Source: Propionivibrio soli (GTDB taxonomy: Bacteria > Pseudomonadota > Gammaproteobacteria > Burkholderiales > Rhodocyclaceae). Taken from it: 64,000 nt of DNA. The position numbers and the translations under genes were made by a program. Numbering within the stretch: position 1 is the first letter of the stretch; each line of letters starts with the position of its first letter. Where the stretch lies: NCBI RefSeq assembly GCF_025770765.1, contig NZ_JANZKY010000012.1, positions 62,001 through 126,000 of the forward strand, given 5' to 3'. This document shows, in pieces, positions 51,823 to 60,232 of this stretch. The notes beneath the pieces are model-generated. The model did not search any database. It saw only the letters and a program-made list of their open reading frames with translations, and was not told the DNA's origin.

Positions 51823-52288
51823 ATTTACGTATGCCTGTACAGAACCGGGGTGAGGTATCCCTTCCTCGTTTGCGATGGTGTCCAAGAATCCGTACGGCAG
51901 CGTGTTTTTTTCGTAACTTTTTGACAATAAGCTTGTCGGATAGCGGCTTTCGAGAAGCGACTGCGCCACATCTTCATGTGGATATCCGGCTAAGTGTGCA
52001 TTAGTTGTTTCGTTTGGTGGTCGGGCGGGTGTACTGTTACGGAATCGGTGTGCCATGCCCGAGCTTCCGTTGTGCGATTCGAAAGCTTAGGGGCCACATA
52101 CACGGAGCGATTGTGGAACCTCTTTTGCTACTTGGTGAAAAGGACGACGGGGCGTGGCGATGCTTAACTCGGGACGTGTTATTCTTCCCGGTTATGATGA
52201 ACAGCTTGAGGTAGGTGCTCGCGGCTTTTGTTTTCATACGCTTCATTGTTCGCGTTCTTATGACCGCTATCGATTAGAGGAGAATGAT
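51823..52288 (+). promoter_or_regulatory. EPS operon upstream regulatory region
   Basis: A 466-base non-coding region ahead of the EPS operon. Seen in it: TTTTTCGTAAC (51907-51917), which also occurs upstream of the PEP-CTERM gene (45443-45453); an inverted repeat GACAA-TAAGC-TTGTC at 51923-51937; and a sigma-54-type promoter at 52114. No convincing gene or terminator of the permease operon is visible. Confidence 0.5.
52114..52129 (+). promoter_or_regulatory. Sigma-54-type -24/-12 promoter candidate for EPS operon
   Basis: TGGAACCTCTTTTGCT has GG (52115-52116) and GC (52127-52128) 12 bases apart and a full TTGCT -12 box; the -24 box has A in place of the usual C. Start would be near 52140, about 150 bases before the ATG at 52289. 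It fits control of the operon by an RpoN-dependent activator such as PrsR of XrtA systems. Confidence 0.6.
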
Positions 52289-52918
52289 ATGTTTGTCGGC
52301 CTGCATAACGGTGTCGTTGCGGCGCTTCGCTGGTTTCTGATTGGTGCGCTGGGGATTGCCGTCTTCGGTTGCGCAACGGGTCATCCTCCCGCACCTTCCG
52401 CTGCGGCATCTTCGGACTACAACTACATCATCGGTCCAGGCGACACCGTGAATATCGTCGTATGGCGGAACCCCGAGTTGTCCATGTCCGTGCCGGTGCG
52501 CCCCGATGGAAAGATCACCGCACCGTTGGTTGAGGACTTACCAGCAATGGGGAAGGATGCCACAACCTTGGCACGCGATATTGAAGCGGCTATCGGCAAG
52601 TTCATTCGCGACCCGGTGGTTACCGTTATTGTCACGGCATTTGTCGGACCCTATGCCGAGCAGATCAGAGTCGTCGGTGAGGCGGCAAAGCCGCAAACCC
52701 TTCCGTATAAGCAGAAAATGACGCTGCTCGACGTAATGATCGCGGTCGGCGGCATCACTGATTTCGCGGACGGTAACGGTACGACTCTTCTGCGTACTTC
52801 CGAGGGCAACAAGCAGTACAGCCTGCGCGTGAAGGACCTGATCAAGCGGGGGGACGTGTCGGCAAACGTCGAAATGAAACCTGGTGATGTTCTCATCATC
52901 CCGCGCAGCTGGTTCTGA
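52289..52918 (+). CDS. XrtA-system polysaccharide export lipoprotein
   Basis: A 209-residue Wza-type export protein. The signal peptide ends at lipobox AVFGC (IAVFGCATGHPPAP), so it is outer-membrane anchored. IIGPGDTVNIVVWRNPELSMSV is the Poly_export domain start, GEAAKPQTLPYKQKMTLLDVMIAVGG and MKPGDVLIIPRSWF the SLBB-like end. It is the short PEP-CTERM/XrtA form of the family. ATG at 52289 follows TAGAGGAGAATGAT, a strong ribosome binding site. First gene of the EPS operon. Confidence 0.93.
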   Translation: MFVGLHNGVVAALRWFLIGALGIAVFGCATGHPPAPSAAASSDYNYIIGPGDTVNIVVWRNPELSMSVPVRPDGKITAPLVEDLPAMGKDATTLARDIEAAIGKFIRDPVVTVIVTAFVGPYAEQIRVVGEAAKPQTLPYKQKMTLLDVMIAVGGITDFADGNGTTLLRTSEGNKQYSLRVKDLIKRGDVSANVEMKPGDVLIIPRSWF

Positions 52919-53003
52919 TTTTCGGCCGCTATAGTTTCCTCTGTTAACCTGGGGCTGGCTACCCGGCTCCAGGCGTTCCTAACACTACTGAACATAGAGA
53001 TCG

Positions 53004-54569
53004 ATGGACGAGATCATCCGACAGGCGACGACCATTCTGCGGGGCATGTGGAAGCACCGCTGGCTCGGCATCGTAGTGGCGTGGCTCGTTGCCGCGATAG
53101 GTGTGGTCACGGTTCTGCGCATTCCAGACAAATACGAAGCGTCGACGCGTATCTACGTCGACACGCAATCCATTCTCAAGCCCTTGATGTCCGGGCTTGC
53201 GATTGAGCCGAACCTCGATCAGCAGATCATGATTTTGAGCCGCACCCTGATCAGTCGCCCGAACATTGAGAAGCTCATTCGGATGGCGGATCTGGATCTC
53301 AATATCAAATCGAAGCAGGGACAGGATGCACTCATTGATTCCTTGATGAAGACGCTCACGATCAAGAGCACATCGAGGGATAACCTCTATACGCTCTCGT
53401 ATAACGACCAAGATCCCGAACGTGCCAAACGGGTTGTCCAATCGCTTGCCTCGATTTTTGTTGAATCAAGCCTGGGCGATAAGCGGAAGGACACGGATTC
53501 CGCCAAGAAATTTATCGACGATCAGATCATCGTTTATCAGAAGAAACTTGAAGAAGCCGAGAACCGGCTGAAGGAATTCAAGCTGAGAAATATCTCCATG
53601 CAGACGTCGGACGGCAAAGACTACTTTGGCCGGATTGGAGAAGTCAGTGCGGCGCTTGAACGCTCGAAGCTTGAATTGCGTGAGGCAGAGAATGCCAGGG
53701 ATTCACTCAAACGCCAGATAGTTGGCGAAGAACCGGTGTTGCTGCCTGATAATCCGAACGCTAATGCGAACGCTGCCGTGTCTCTGCCGGAAATCGACGG
53801 GCGTATCGACGCGATGAAGCGCAATCTCGATGGTTTGTTGCAACGGTATACCGAGCAACACCCTGACGTTGTCGGCACCCGCCGCATGATCCACGAACTG
53901 GAAGAGCAGAAGCGCCAGGAAATTGCATCGAGAAAGAAAATCGACCCGGCTAGTCCTGCGTCGTTGCTGAACAACAATCCGGTTTACCAGCAGCTCAAGT
54001 TGGCGTTGGCGGAAAATGAGGCAACGGTCGCCTCGTTGCGCGTGAGAGTGGCGGAGTATCAAGCACGTTACAACCAGTTGAAAGACGCGATGAAGCTTGT
54101 TCCGCAACTTGAAGCGGAGTACAGCCAACTGAATCGCGACTATGACATCAACAAAAGGAATTACGAAAGTCTGGTTTCCCGGCGCGAATCGGCGACCTTG
54201 TCGGGAGAGATGGAGGCGAGCGCCGGCGGTGTGGACTTCCGGTTGATCGACCCTCCGCGTGTTTCTCCGCGCCCAGTTTCTCCAAATCGTCTACTGCTTG
54301 TGCCGCTTACACTGGTTTTGGCTTTGGCAGCCGGGTTCTTTGTCGCTTTTGCTGCAAGCCAGATAAGGCCCGTGTTCTTCGACGCCAGGGCGCTACGGGA
54401 ATTGACGGGGTTGCCGTTACTGGGCTCCGTATCTCGGCGAGCCGACGACGCAGCGAGAACAAAGGAAAAGAGGGACTTCAGGCGTTTTATTGCCGCCTCC
54501 GCATCGTTAGTCTGCGCCTATGGTGCCGGTATCGCGGTGTTGTTCCTTATTTCGATCCGGACTGCTTGA
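53004..54569 (+). CDS. XrtA-system polysaccharide chain length determinant
   Basis: A 521-residue Wzz-type inner-membrane protein: helix near residues 19-38 (WLGIVVAWLVAAIGVVTVL), long periplasmic coiled-coil part (residues about 160-400; LEEAENRLKEFKLRN, MKRNLDGLLQRYTEQHPDV), a second helix (LLLVPLTLVLALAAGFFVAF) and another near the C-terminus. The PPR-rich segment DPPRVSPRPVSPNR precedes the second helix, as in Wzz. It controls chain length with the tyrosine kinase encoded next. 11 bases separate them. Confidence 0.93.
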   Translation: MDEIIRQATTILRGMWKHRWLGIVVAWLVAAIGVVTVLRIPDKYEASTRIYVDTQSILKPLMSGLAIEPNLDQQIMILSRTLISRPNIEKLIRMADLDLNIKSKQGQDALIDSLMKTLTIKSTSRDNLYTLSYNDQDPERAKRVVQSLASIFVESSLGDKRKDTDSAKKFIDDQIIVYQKKLEEAENRLKEFKLRNISMQTSDGKDYFGRIGEVSAALERSKLELREAENARDSLKRQIVGEEPVLLPDNPNANANAAVSLPEIDGRIDAMKRNLDGLLQRYTEQHPDVVGTRRMIHELEEQKRQEIASRKKIDPASPASLLNNNPVYQQLKLALAENEATVASLRVRVAEYQARYNQLKDAMKLVPQLEAEYSQLNRDYDINKRNYESLVSRRESATLSGEMEASAGGVDFRLIDPPRVSPRPVSPNRLLLVPLTLVLALAAGFFVAFAASQIRPVFFDARALRELTGLPLLGSVSRRADDAARTKEKRDFRRFIAASASLVCAYGAGIAVLFLISIRTA

Positions 54570-54579
54570 GGAAGAACGA

Positions 54580-55515
54580 ATGAGCCTGATTGAACAAGCG
54601 GCGCAACGGCTGGAGCAATTGCGTCAGGCTGGCGTAGATATCCCGTCGAGCCCGGAAGAGAAAGTGCCTGAGAAGACGGAACGACGGGCGCCTTCTACCG
54701 GACGGGTCGAAGCACGGGAAAACACAGTGGATTTGCCTCGCGAGACGTCGAGTCCTGCGAATGACGTGCCCGTGTCACGGCGGGTTGACTTGGATATGGA
54801 TTCGCTTTCGAGAGCAGGCATCATTCGCCCAGATGCGCCGCGGTCCCGTCTTTCTGACGAGTACCGCGTCGTGAAGCGCCCGTTGATCGACAATGCCATG
54901 GGCAAGGGAGCGGCGAAGGTCAAGGACGGTAACCTGATCATGATCACCAGCGCTTTGCCTGGTGAGGGCAAGACGTTCACGGCAGCTAACCTTGCGGTTA
55001 GCATCGCCATGGAGCTCGACAACACGGTTATGCTGGTGGACGCGGATGTGGCACGACCGACGTTGCTCAAAGTTCTCGGCGTGCCGCCAACCCGAGGATT
55101 ACTCGACGTTCTTGTGGACGATACCGTCGATTTGGCGCAAGTCCTGCTGCGTACGAATATCGAGAAACTCACCGTACTGCCGAGCGGAACCCCGCATCCC
55201 AGGGCCACTGAACTGTTGGCGAGCGATGCCATGGTTCACCTTCTTGAGGAGATGGCCAGCCGCTATTCAGACCGTATCATTATTTTCGATTCGCCGCCGT
55301 TATTGGTGACGACGGAGGCGCGAGCGTTGGCGTCCCATATGGGGCAAGTCGTCGTTGTTGTTAAAGCTGAAAACACCCACGTGGCTGATGTTAAGCACGC
55401 CTTGGCCGCAGTTGAAGCCTGTCCCGTTAAACTGATGTTGCTCAATCAGGCAAAACCAACAAAGCTGGATGGCTATGGTTACGGATATGGATACGGTTAC
55501 GGGTATGGCAACTGA
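54580..55515 (+). CDS. XrtA-associated tyrosine autokinase (BY-kinase)
   Basis: A 311-residue cytoplasmic bacterial tyrosine kinase. Walker A is SALPGEGKTF (124-133), Walker A' VMLVDADVARP (150-160), and Walker B lies in RIIIFDSPPLLV. The C-terminus is six alternating Gly-Tyr units (positions 55471-55512), the tyrosine cluster that BY-kinases autophosphorylate. It works with the Wzz-type protein before it to control polymerisation and export. ATG at 54580 follows GAGGAAGAACGA. The stop overlaps the next gene. Confidence 0.94.
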   Translation: MSLIEQAAQRLEQLRQAGVDIPSSPEEKVPEKTERRAPSTGRVEARENTVDLPRETSSPANDVPVSRRVDLDMDSLSRAGIIRPDAPRSRLSDEYRVVKRPLIDNAMGKGAAKVKDGNLIMITSALPGEGKTFTAANLAVSIAMELDNTVMLVDADVARPTLLKVLGVPPTRGLLDVLVDDTVDLAQVLLRTNIEKLTVLPSGTPHPRATELLASDAMVHLLEEMASRYSDRIIIFDSPPLLVTTEARALASHMGQVVVVVKAENTHVADVKHALAAVEACPVKLMLLNQAKPTKLDGYGYGYGYGYGYGN

Positions 55516-57049
55516 GCATCGTCCTCGCTGGCGGGCCGCCGCGACGCGGATCGCCTATTGCGTGTGCACCGCCTTCGCAGTGCCTGCCGTGGCGGGCGAC
55601 TGGAAGATCACACCGTCCATCAGTGTTAATGAGACAGCGACGGACAACGTCGGGCTGAAGAACACTAACCAGGAAAGCGATCTTATCTCCGACATCGCGC
55701 CAGGCCTTCGCATCGAAGGGACGGGCGACCGTGTGAAAATGCGCTTCAATTACCAGATGCACAATCTGTTCTACGCGAATGACTCGTCGCGTAATCAAAC
55801 GCAGAACTCGCTTGACGCATCTGGAACGCTGGAAGCTTTGGACGATTGGTTCTTTATCGATGCAACGGGGCGGATCTCCCAGCAGACCATCTCGGCATTT
55901 GGGGGGGCGACGCCGTCGGGTGTCAACACCAACTCCGACAATACGACTGAAACCTCAACGTATACCCTTTCCCCGTATTTCCGCGGCCGGCTCGGTGGAG
56001 CAGCGGATTACGTGCTTCGCTATACAGCGAAAACAACACGTAGCAAACAAGGTTCGGCGTTCGATTCCGATACCGAGGAGTTATCTGCCAACTTACGAGG
56101 TGTAACGGGCTTGTCAGCTCTCGGCTGGGCCTTTGACGCCGACCGTCAATCGCATGACTTTAGCAATGGGCGGAGCAACGAGGCAGATATGGTGCGGGGC
56201 ACCCTGATATTTCAGTTCGACCCGCAGTTTCGAGTTTCTGTTTTTGGTGGTAGGGAATCGAACGATTACCTGAGCTTGAATTCGGAGAAAGAGAGCCGCA
56301 CAACGCGGGGTGCAGGATTTGAGTGGGCTCCGACCGAGAGAACACAGATTGCGGCCAAGCGTGAAAAGCGTTTCTTCGGCGATGCAAACGACTTTAGCTT
56401 TTCTCACCGAACGGCCGGTACGGCATGGAAGTACAGGGAAAGTAAGGACGCGACCGTTTTACCCAATACGCAATCATCAGGCGGCCTAGGAACTTACTAC
56501 GACTTGTTCTACAGCCTGTTTGAGTCGGCTATCCCTGATCCCACGGCGCGTGCTGCGTACGTGAATGCCTTGCTCCTCAGTAGCGGTATCTCGCCTACGG
56601 CGCAATTGCAGGGTGGTTTTCTGTCGTCCGGCGTAACGCTTCAACATCGCAAAGAGCTTTCTTTCGCGCTTGTTGGCGTGAGGAATACGGTGACTTTTGC
56701 CGCGAACCAGAGCGAGTCCGAAAATTTGTCACGCGCACAGGGGATGGGGTTTTACTTGGGCCAGAATCTGGCTGACGTGCAGACGATCAAGCAGAAGGGG
56801 GTGAGCGTCAACTGGTCGCACAAGCTCACCGCTCTTTCGTCGTTGACAGGCTCGTTCGCTCGCACGGTAAGCACGGGGTCGGGCGGGAGCATCTCTCCTG
56901 AAACGACCCAACGTCTGTTCAACGTCAACTTCACGACCAAGCTCGGACCCAGTACTACTGCCGGGCTGGGAGCGCGCCGAATCGTCGTAGACGGAACGAG
57001 TAACTACACCGAAAACTCGCTGACAGGCACTCTGTCGCATCAGTTTTAG
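55505..57049 (+). CDS. PEP-CTERM system-associated outer-membrane protein (TIGR03016-like)
   Basis: A 514-residue exported beta-barrel protein. Signal peptide RIAYCVCTAFAVPAVAGDW; then strands of alternating aromatic and polar residues (GDRVKMRFNYQMHNLFYAND; TLSPYFRGRLGGAADYVLRY), ending NSLTGTLSHQF with a terminal phenylalanine. Matches the OM protein that always accompanies XrtA EPS loci. It may form the export pore or bind polymer. ATG at 55505 lies within the last codons of the kinase gene, so it is coupled; another ATG at 55469 would run inside the Tyr-repeat DNA and is less likely. Confidence 0.88.
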   Translation: MATEHRPRWRAAATRIAYCVCTAFAVPAVAGDWKITPSISVNETATDNVGLKNTNQESDLISDIAPGLRIEGTGDRVKMRFNYQMHNLFYANDSSRNQTQNSLDASGTLEALDDWFFIDATGRISQQTISAFGGATPSGVNTNSDNTTETSTYTLSPYFRGRLGGAADYVLRYTAKTTRSKQGSAFDSDTEELSANLRGVTGLSALGWAFDADRQSHDFSNGRSNEADMVRGTLIFQFDPQFRVSVFGGRESNDYLSLNSEKESRTTRGAGFEWAPTERTQIAAKREKRFFGDANDFSFSHRTAGTAWKYRESKDATVLPNTQSSGGLGTYYDLFYSLFESAIPDPTARAAYVNALLLSSGISPTAQLQGGFLSSGVTLQHRKELSFALVGVRNTVTFAANQSESENLSRAQGMGFYLGQNLADVQTIKQKGVSVNWSHKLTALSSLTGSFARTVSTGSGGSISPETTQRLFNVNFTTKLGPSTTAGLGARRIVVDGTSNYTENSLTGTLSHQF

Positions 57050-57058
57050 CCCCCAGCC

Positions 57059-58174
57059 ATGTACGAGTCTTTTTATGGGCTGACGAGCAAACCGTTTCAG
57101 CTCAACCCCGACCCTACCTTCTATTTCGGCAGCAAGCAGCATCGGCGGGCTACGGCGTACCTCGAATATGGCATGCACCAGAACGAAGGTTTTATCGTGG
57201 TTACCGGCGAGGTTGGCGCAGGTAAGACGACGATTGTCCGTGGCCTGTTGAACAAGCTTAATTCAGCCAAAGTAGTCGCGGCGCAACTCGTCAGCACGCA
57301 ACTCGATGCCGAAGATACGTTGCGCATGGTCGCGGCGGCGTTCGGCGTTCGTACCAGGGATCTCGGAAAGTCGGACGTCCTCTTGGCGCTGGAAGCTTTC
57401 TTGGTCGACGTGACTCGGCAAGGAAAGCGTTGCCTGCTGATCGTCGATGAGGCACAGAACCTAACTCCGCATGCCGTCGAAGAATTGCGCATGCTGTCGA
57501 ATTTCCAGTTCGAGACGCAGGCGCTGTTGCAGAGTTTCCTGATCGGGCAGCCGGAGTTCCGCAACATCATGCAGAGCCCGCACATGCAGCAATTGCGTCA
57601 GCGCGTTATTGCCGCTTGTCATATCGGTCCTATGGATCAGGACGAAACGCGGGCTTACATCGAGCATCGGTTGAAATGCGCTGGTTACAACGGTGACCCG
57701 TTATTTGACGAGGCAGCATACGCCGCTGTTTTTGCCTCGAGCGGTGGCGTTCCGCGGCGTATCAATTCACTTTGTGATCGGATCTTGCTGTCAGGGTTTC
57801 TTGGCGGAAAGAAACAATTTGGCGTTGCCGATGTCGAGGAAATATCGAAGGAGTTGGGCGAGGAGACCTTGGGGCCGGCTTATCCTGCACGGGGCATAGC
57901 GAATACCTTGGGTCAGCCGGATATGGCTTCGAGATTAACGGACAGTTCTCTCCTCGATATCAATCTGTCGAGGCTCGAACTCGATGCCGCTACTGCGGAC
58001 GAAGCAAGTCGGGCGATCGACGATTTGAAGCACGGAATCACTGAACAGCGGATGGTGCGGCTCGAACGCAGCATGATCCGCATCGAACGAAGCAGCGCGG
58101 CTACGCTGGCGCTACTACAGCAACTTGTTAACGCCATCAAAGTGCGGCAACCGGAAAAGGAAGAAAAAGCTTGA
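57059..58174 (+). CDS. XrtA-associated ExeA-like AAA ATPase
   Basis: A 371-residue ATPase: YESFYGLTSKPFQLNPDPTFYF is the ExeA/GspA-type N-terminus, Walker A GEVGAGKTT (50-58), Walker B LLIVDEAQNLTPHAVEELRML, then an arginine-rich sensor region (RQRVIAACHIGPMDQDETRAYI). The C-terminal ~90 residues are coiled coil (ITEQRMVRLERSMIRIERS). TIGR03015-type proteins occur only at XrtA loci; the role is unknown, perhaps assembly of the export complex. It ends overlapping wecB (TTGA). Confidence 0.93.
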   Translation: MYESFYGLTSKPFQLNPDPTFYFGSKQHRRATAYLEYGMHQNEGFIVVTGEVGAGKTTIVRGLLNKLNSAKVVAAQLVSTQLDAEDTLRMVAAAFGVRTRDLGKSDVLLALEAFLVDVTRQGKRCLLIVDEAQNLTPHAVEELRMLSNFQFETQALLQSFLIGQPEFRNIMQSPHMQQLRQRVIAACHIGPMDQDETRAYIEHRLKCAGYNGDPLFDEAAYAAVFASSGGVPRRINSLCDRILLSGFLGGKKQFGVADVEEISKELGEETLGPAYPARGIANTLGQPDMASRLTDSSLLDINLSRLELDAATADEASRAIDDLKHGITEQRMVRLERSMIRIERSSAATLALLQQLVNAIKVRQPEKEEKA

Positions 58175-59334
58175 ACGCTACGATCTGGCCCGTCGGCCTC
58201 GGTCCCGTCATCTGTGTTGTCGGCGCACGTCCGAATTTCATGAAGATGGCTCCCATTCTTCGCGCGTTCGCGAATCACGCCCCTTCGATCCCAACGATGC
58301 TCGTGCATACCGGGCAGCATTACGACAACGCGATGAACGATCAATTGTTCGTCGATCTACGTTTGCCTCGGCCAGACATCAACCTCGAGGTCGGTTCGGG
58401 AAGTCACGCCGTGCAGACGGCTGAAGTGATGCGTCGTTTCGAACCCGTGCTGGACGAGCACAAGCCGTCCTGCGTCCTCGTCGTCGGTGATGTGAATTCG
58501 ACGCTTGCTTGCACGTTGGTCGCCGTAAAGAAAGGCATTCCGGTTGCGCATGTTGAGGCCGGCTTGCGTAGCTATGATCGGGGTATGCCAGAGGAAATCA
58601 ACCGCGTACTCACCGACCAGATTGCCGATCTCCTCTATACCACCGAGCGAAGCGCACTCGACAACCTGTTGCGCGAAGGTATCGTTGGCGAGCGCGTGCG
58701 TTTTGTCGGCAATGTGATGATCGACTCGCTTCTGTTCAACCGGGAAGTGGCGCGTTCCCCTGAAAAGACGTTACTTTCGGCCAAGGCCGATATCTCGGTT
58801 ATCAACGGGCCCCAAGGCTACGGAGTCGTCACGCTGCATCGCCCGTCGAACGTCGATGAGGCTGAGACGTTAAGGTTCTTGCTCGGTGTGTTGCGAGAAG
58901 TATCGACGAAACTACCGCTCGTGTTTGCCATGCATCCGCGAACCCGCGCCAATATCGAGCGGTTCGGCCTTGCAGACATGGTGGCAGGCGATCGTATCGT
59001 CTGCTTGCCGCCTCAAGGCTACCTTGAAATGCTCGGTCTAATGGCGAAAGCCAAGGTCGTGCTGACCGACTCTGGTGGGCTACAGGAGGAGACGACCGCC
59101 CTTGGCGTGCCGTGCCTGACAATCCGTGAGAACACGGAGCGGCCAATTACCGTCGAACAGGGCTCGAACACCATGGTGGGACGCGACCGGATGGCGATTC
59201 TCGGCGGTGTGGAAGAGGTGCTAGCCGGCGGTGGAAAACGTGGTCGAATCCCCGAGTTATGGGATGGCCATGCGGCGGAAAGGATTGCCGACGATTTGGC
59301 GCGATGGCTGATCGGACGACATCTCGCGACCTAG
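58171..59334 (+). CDS. wecB: UDP-N-acetylglucosamine 2-epimerase (non-hydrolysing)
   Basis: Makes UDP-ManNAc from UDP-GlcNAc for the exopolysaccharide. 387 residues, GT-B-like fold. VVGARPNFMKMAPILRAF, MLVHTGQHYDNAMND, VAHVEAGLRSYDRGMPEEINR, GVVTLHRPSNVD and DSGGLQEETTALGVPCLTIRENTERP (abridged) are the family motifs. The start is TTG at 58171, overlapping the ATPase stop. A hydrolysing or dehydrogenase partner is not next to it. Confidence 0.94.
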   Translation: MNATIWPVGLGPVICVVGARPNFMKMAPILRAFANHAPSIPTMLVHTGQHYDNAMNDQLFVDLRLPRPDINLEVGSGSHAVQTAEVMRRFEPVLDEHKPSCVLVVGDVNSTLACTLVAVKKGIPVAHVEAGLRSYDRGMPEEINRVLTDQIADLLYTTERSALDNLLREGIVGERVRFVGNVMIDSLLFNREVARSPEKTLLSAKADISVINGPQGYGVVTLHRPSNVDEAETLRFLLGVLREVSTKLPLVFAMHPRTRANIERFGLADMVAGDRIVCLPPQGYLEMLGLMAKAKVVLTDSGGLQEETTALGVPCLTIRENTERPITVEQGSNTMVGRDRMAILGGVEEVLAGGGKRGRIPELWDGHAAERIADDLARWLIGRHLAT

Positions 59335-59355
59335 AACAGCATAACTAAGGCCGCG

Positions 59356-60219
59356 ATGACCAAGAACACGATCACTAATGCGCTGACCATCGACGTCGAG
59401 GATTACTTTCAGGTCTCTGCGCTGGCTCCCTATATCCCTCGCGAGGAGTGGGATTCGAGAGCATGCCGCGTAGAGCGCAATGTTGAACGCATTCTGAACT
59501 TGCTCGATAAGCACAGTGTGAAGGCGACATTTTTCACGCTTGGTTGGATTGCGGAGCGCTACCCGTGTTTGATCCGCGCAATCGTTGACGGCGGGCATGA
59601 ATTGGCAAGCCACGGCTACGGGCACCAACGGGCCAGCGACCTCAGTGAAGAGCTGTTTTTCGCCGATATCGAGTCGGCGAAACGGTTGCTCGAGGATTTG
59701 TCCGGACACGAGGTTAAGGGGTACCGAGCCCCTAGTTTTTCTATCGGCAAGCGTAATCTTTGGGCGTTTGATTGTCTCGAGCGGGCGGGGTATCGATACA
59801 GCTCGAGCATCTATCCGATTCGGCATGATCACTACGGCATGCCCGATGCGCCGCGCTTCGCGCATAGCGTTCGTGTTGGTCTGCTTGAAGTTCCGGTCAC
59901 GACGGCGCGCTTCTTCGAACGCAACTGGCCGGCGAGCGGTGGCGGGTACTTCCGCCTCATGCCTTACGCGGTATCGCGTTGGCTGTTGCGTCGCGTCAAC
60001 GATATCGATTGCCAGGCCGCCGTATTTTACTTCCATCCCTGGGAGATCGACTTCGAACAACCGCGCATCAAAGGCATCGATGCCAAGACGCGCTTCCGGC
60101 ATTACCTCAACCTGCATCGGACGGAGCAGCGCCTCGAACGCCTGTTGGCGGATTTTTCGTGGGGGCGCATGGACGAAATCTTCCTGGAACAGGCCACAGC
60201 TTCCAGGGACCGCTTCTGA
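59356..60219 (+). CDS. XrtA-system polysaccharide deacetylase
   Basis: A 287-residue NodB-type deacetylase. ALTIDVEDYFQVSALAPYI is the first motif (metal aspartates, D-x-E-D form typical of this locus type); GHELASHGYGHQRASD holds the histidine pair; GYRAPSFSIGK is motif 3; FYFHPWEIDFEQPRIKG closes the domain. It would remove N-acetyl groups from the polymer. ATG at 59356, 21 bases after wecB, with an AAGGCCG upstream sequence. Confidence 0.93.
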   Translation: MTKNTITNALTIDVEDYFQVSALAPYIPREEWDSRACRVERNVERILNLLDKHSVKATFFTLGWIAERYPCLIRAIVDGGHELASHGYGHQRASDLSEELFFADIESAKRLLEDLSGHEVKGYRAPSFSIGKRNLWAFDCLERAGYRYSSSIYPIRHDHYGMPDAPRFAHSVRVGLLEVPVTTARFFERNWPASGGGYFRLMPYAVSRWLLRRVNDIDCQAAVFYFHPWEIDFEQPRIKGIDAKTRFRHYLNLHRTEQRLERLLADFSWGRMDEIFLEQATASRDRF

Positions 60220-60232
60220 TCGGAGGCGCGCA

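Noticed and set aside
51921-51926. TTGACA as a sigma-70 -35 box ahead of the EPS operon
   Set aside because: No -10-like sequence lies 16-18 bases downstream (CGGCTT there), so a sigma-70 promoter is not supported; the sequence is better read as part of an inverted repeat.
55471-55512. Repeat DNA as a satellite or CRISPR-like array
   Set aside because: It encodes the Gly-Tyr tail of the kinase in frame with varied codons, so it is protein-driven; no CRISPR-type repeats or spacers occur anywhere.
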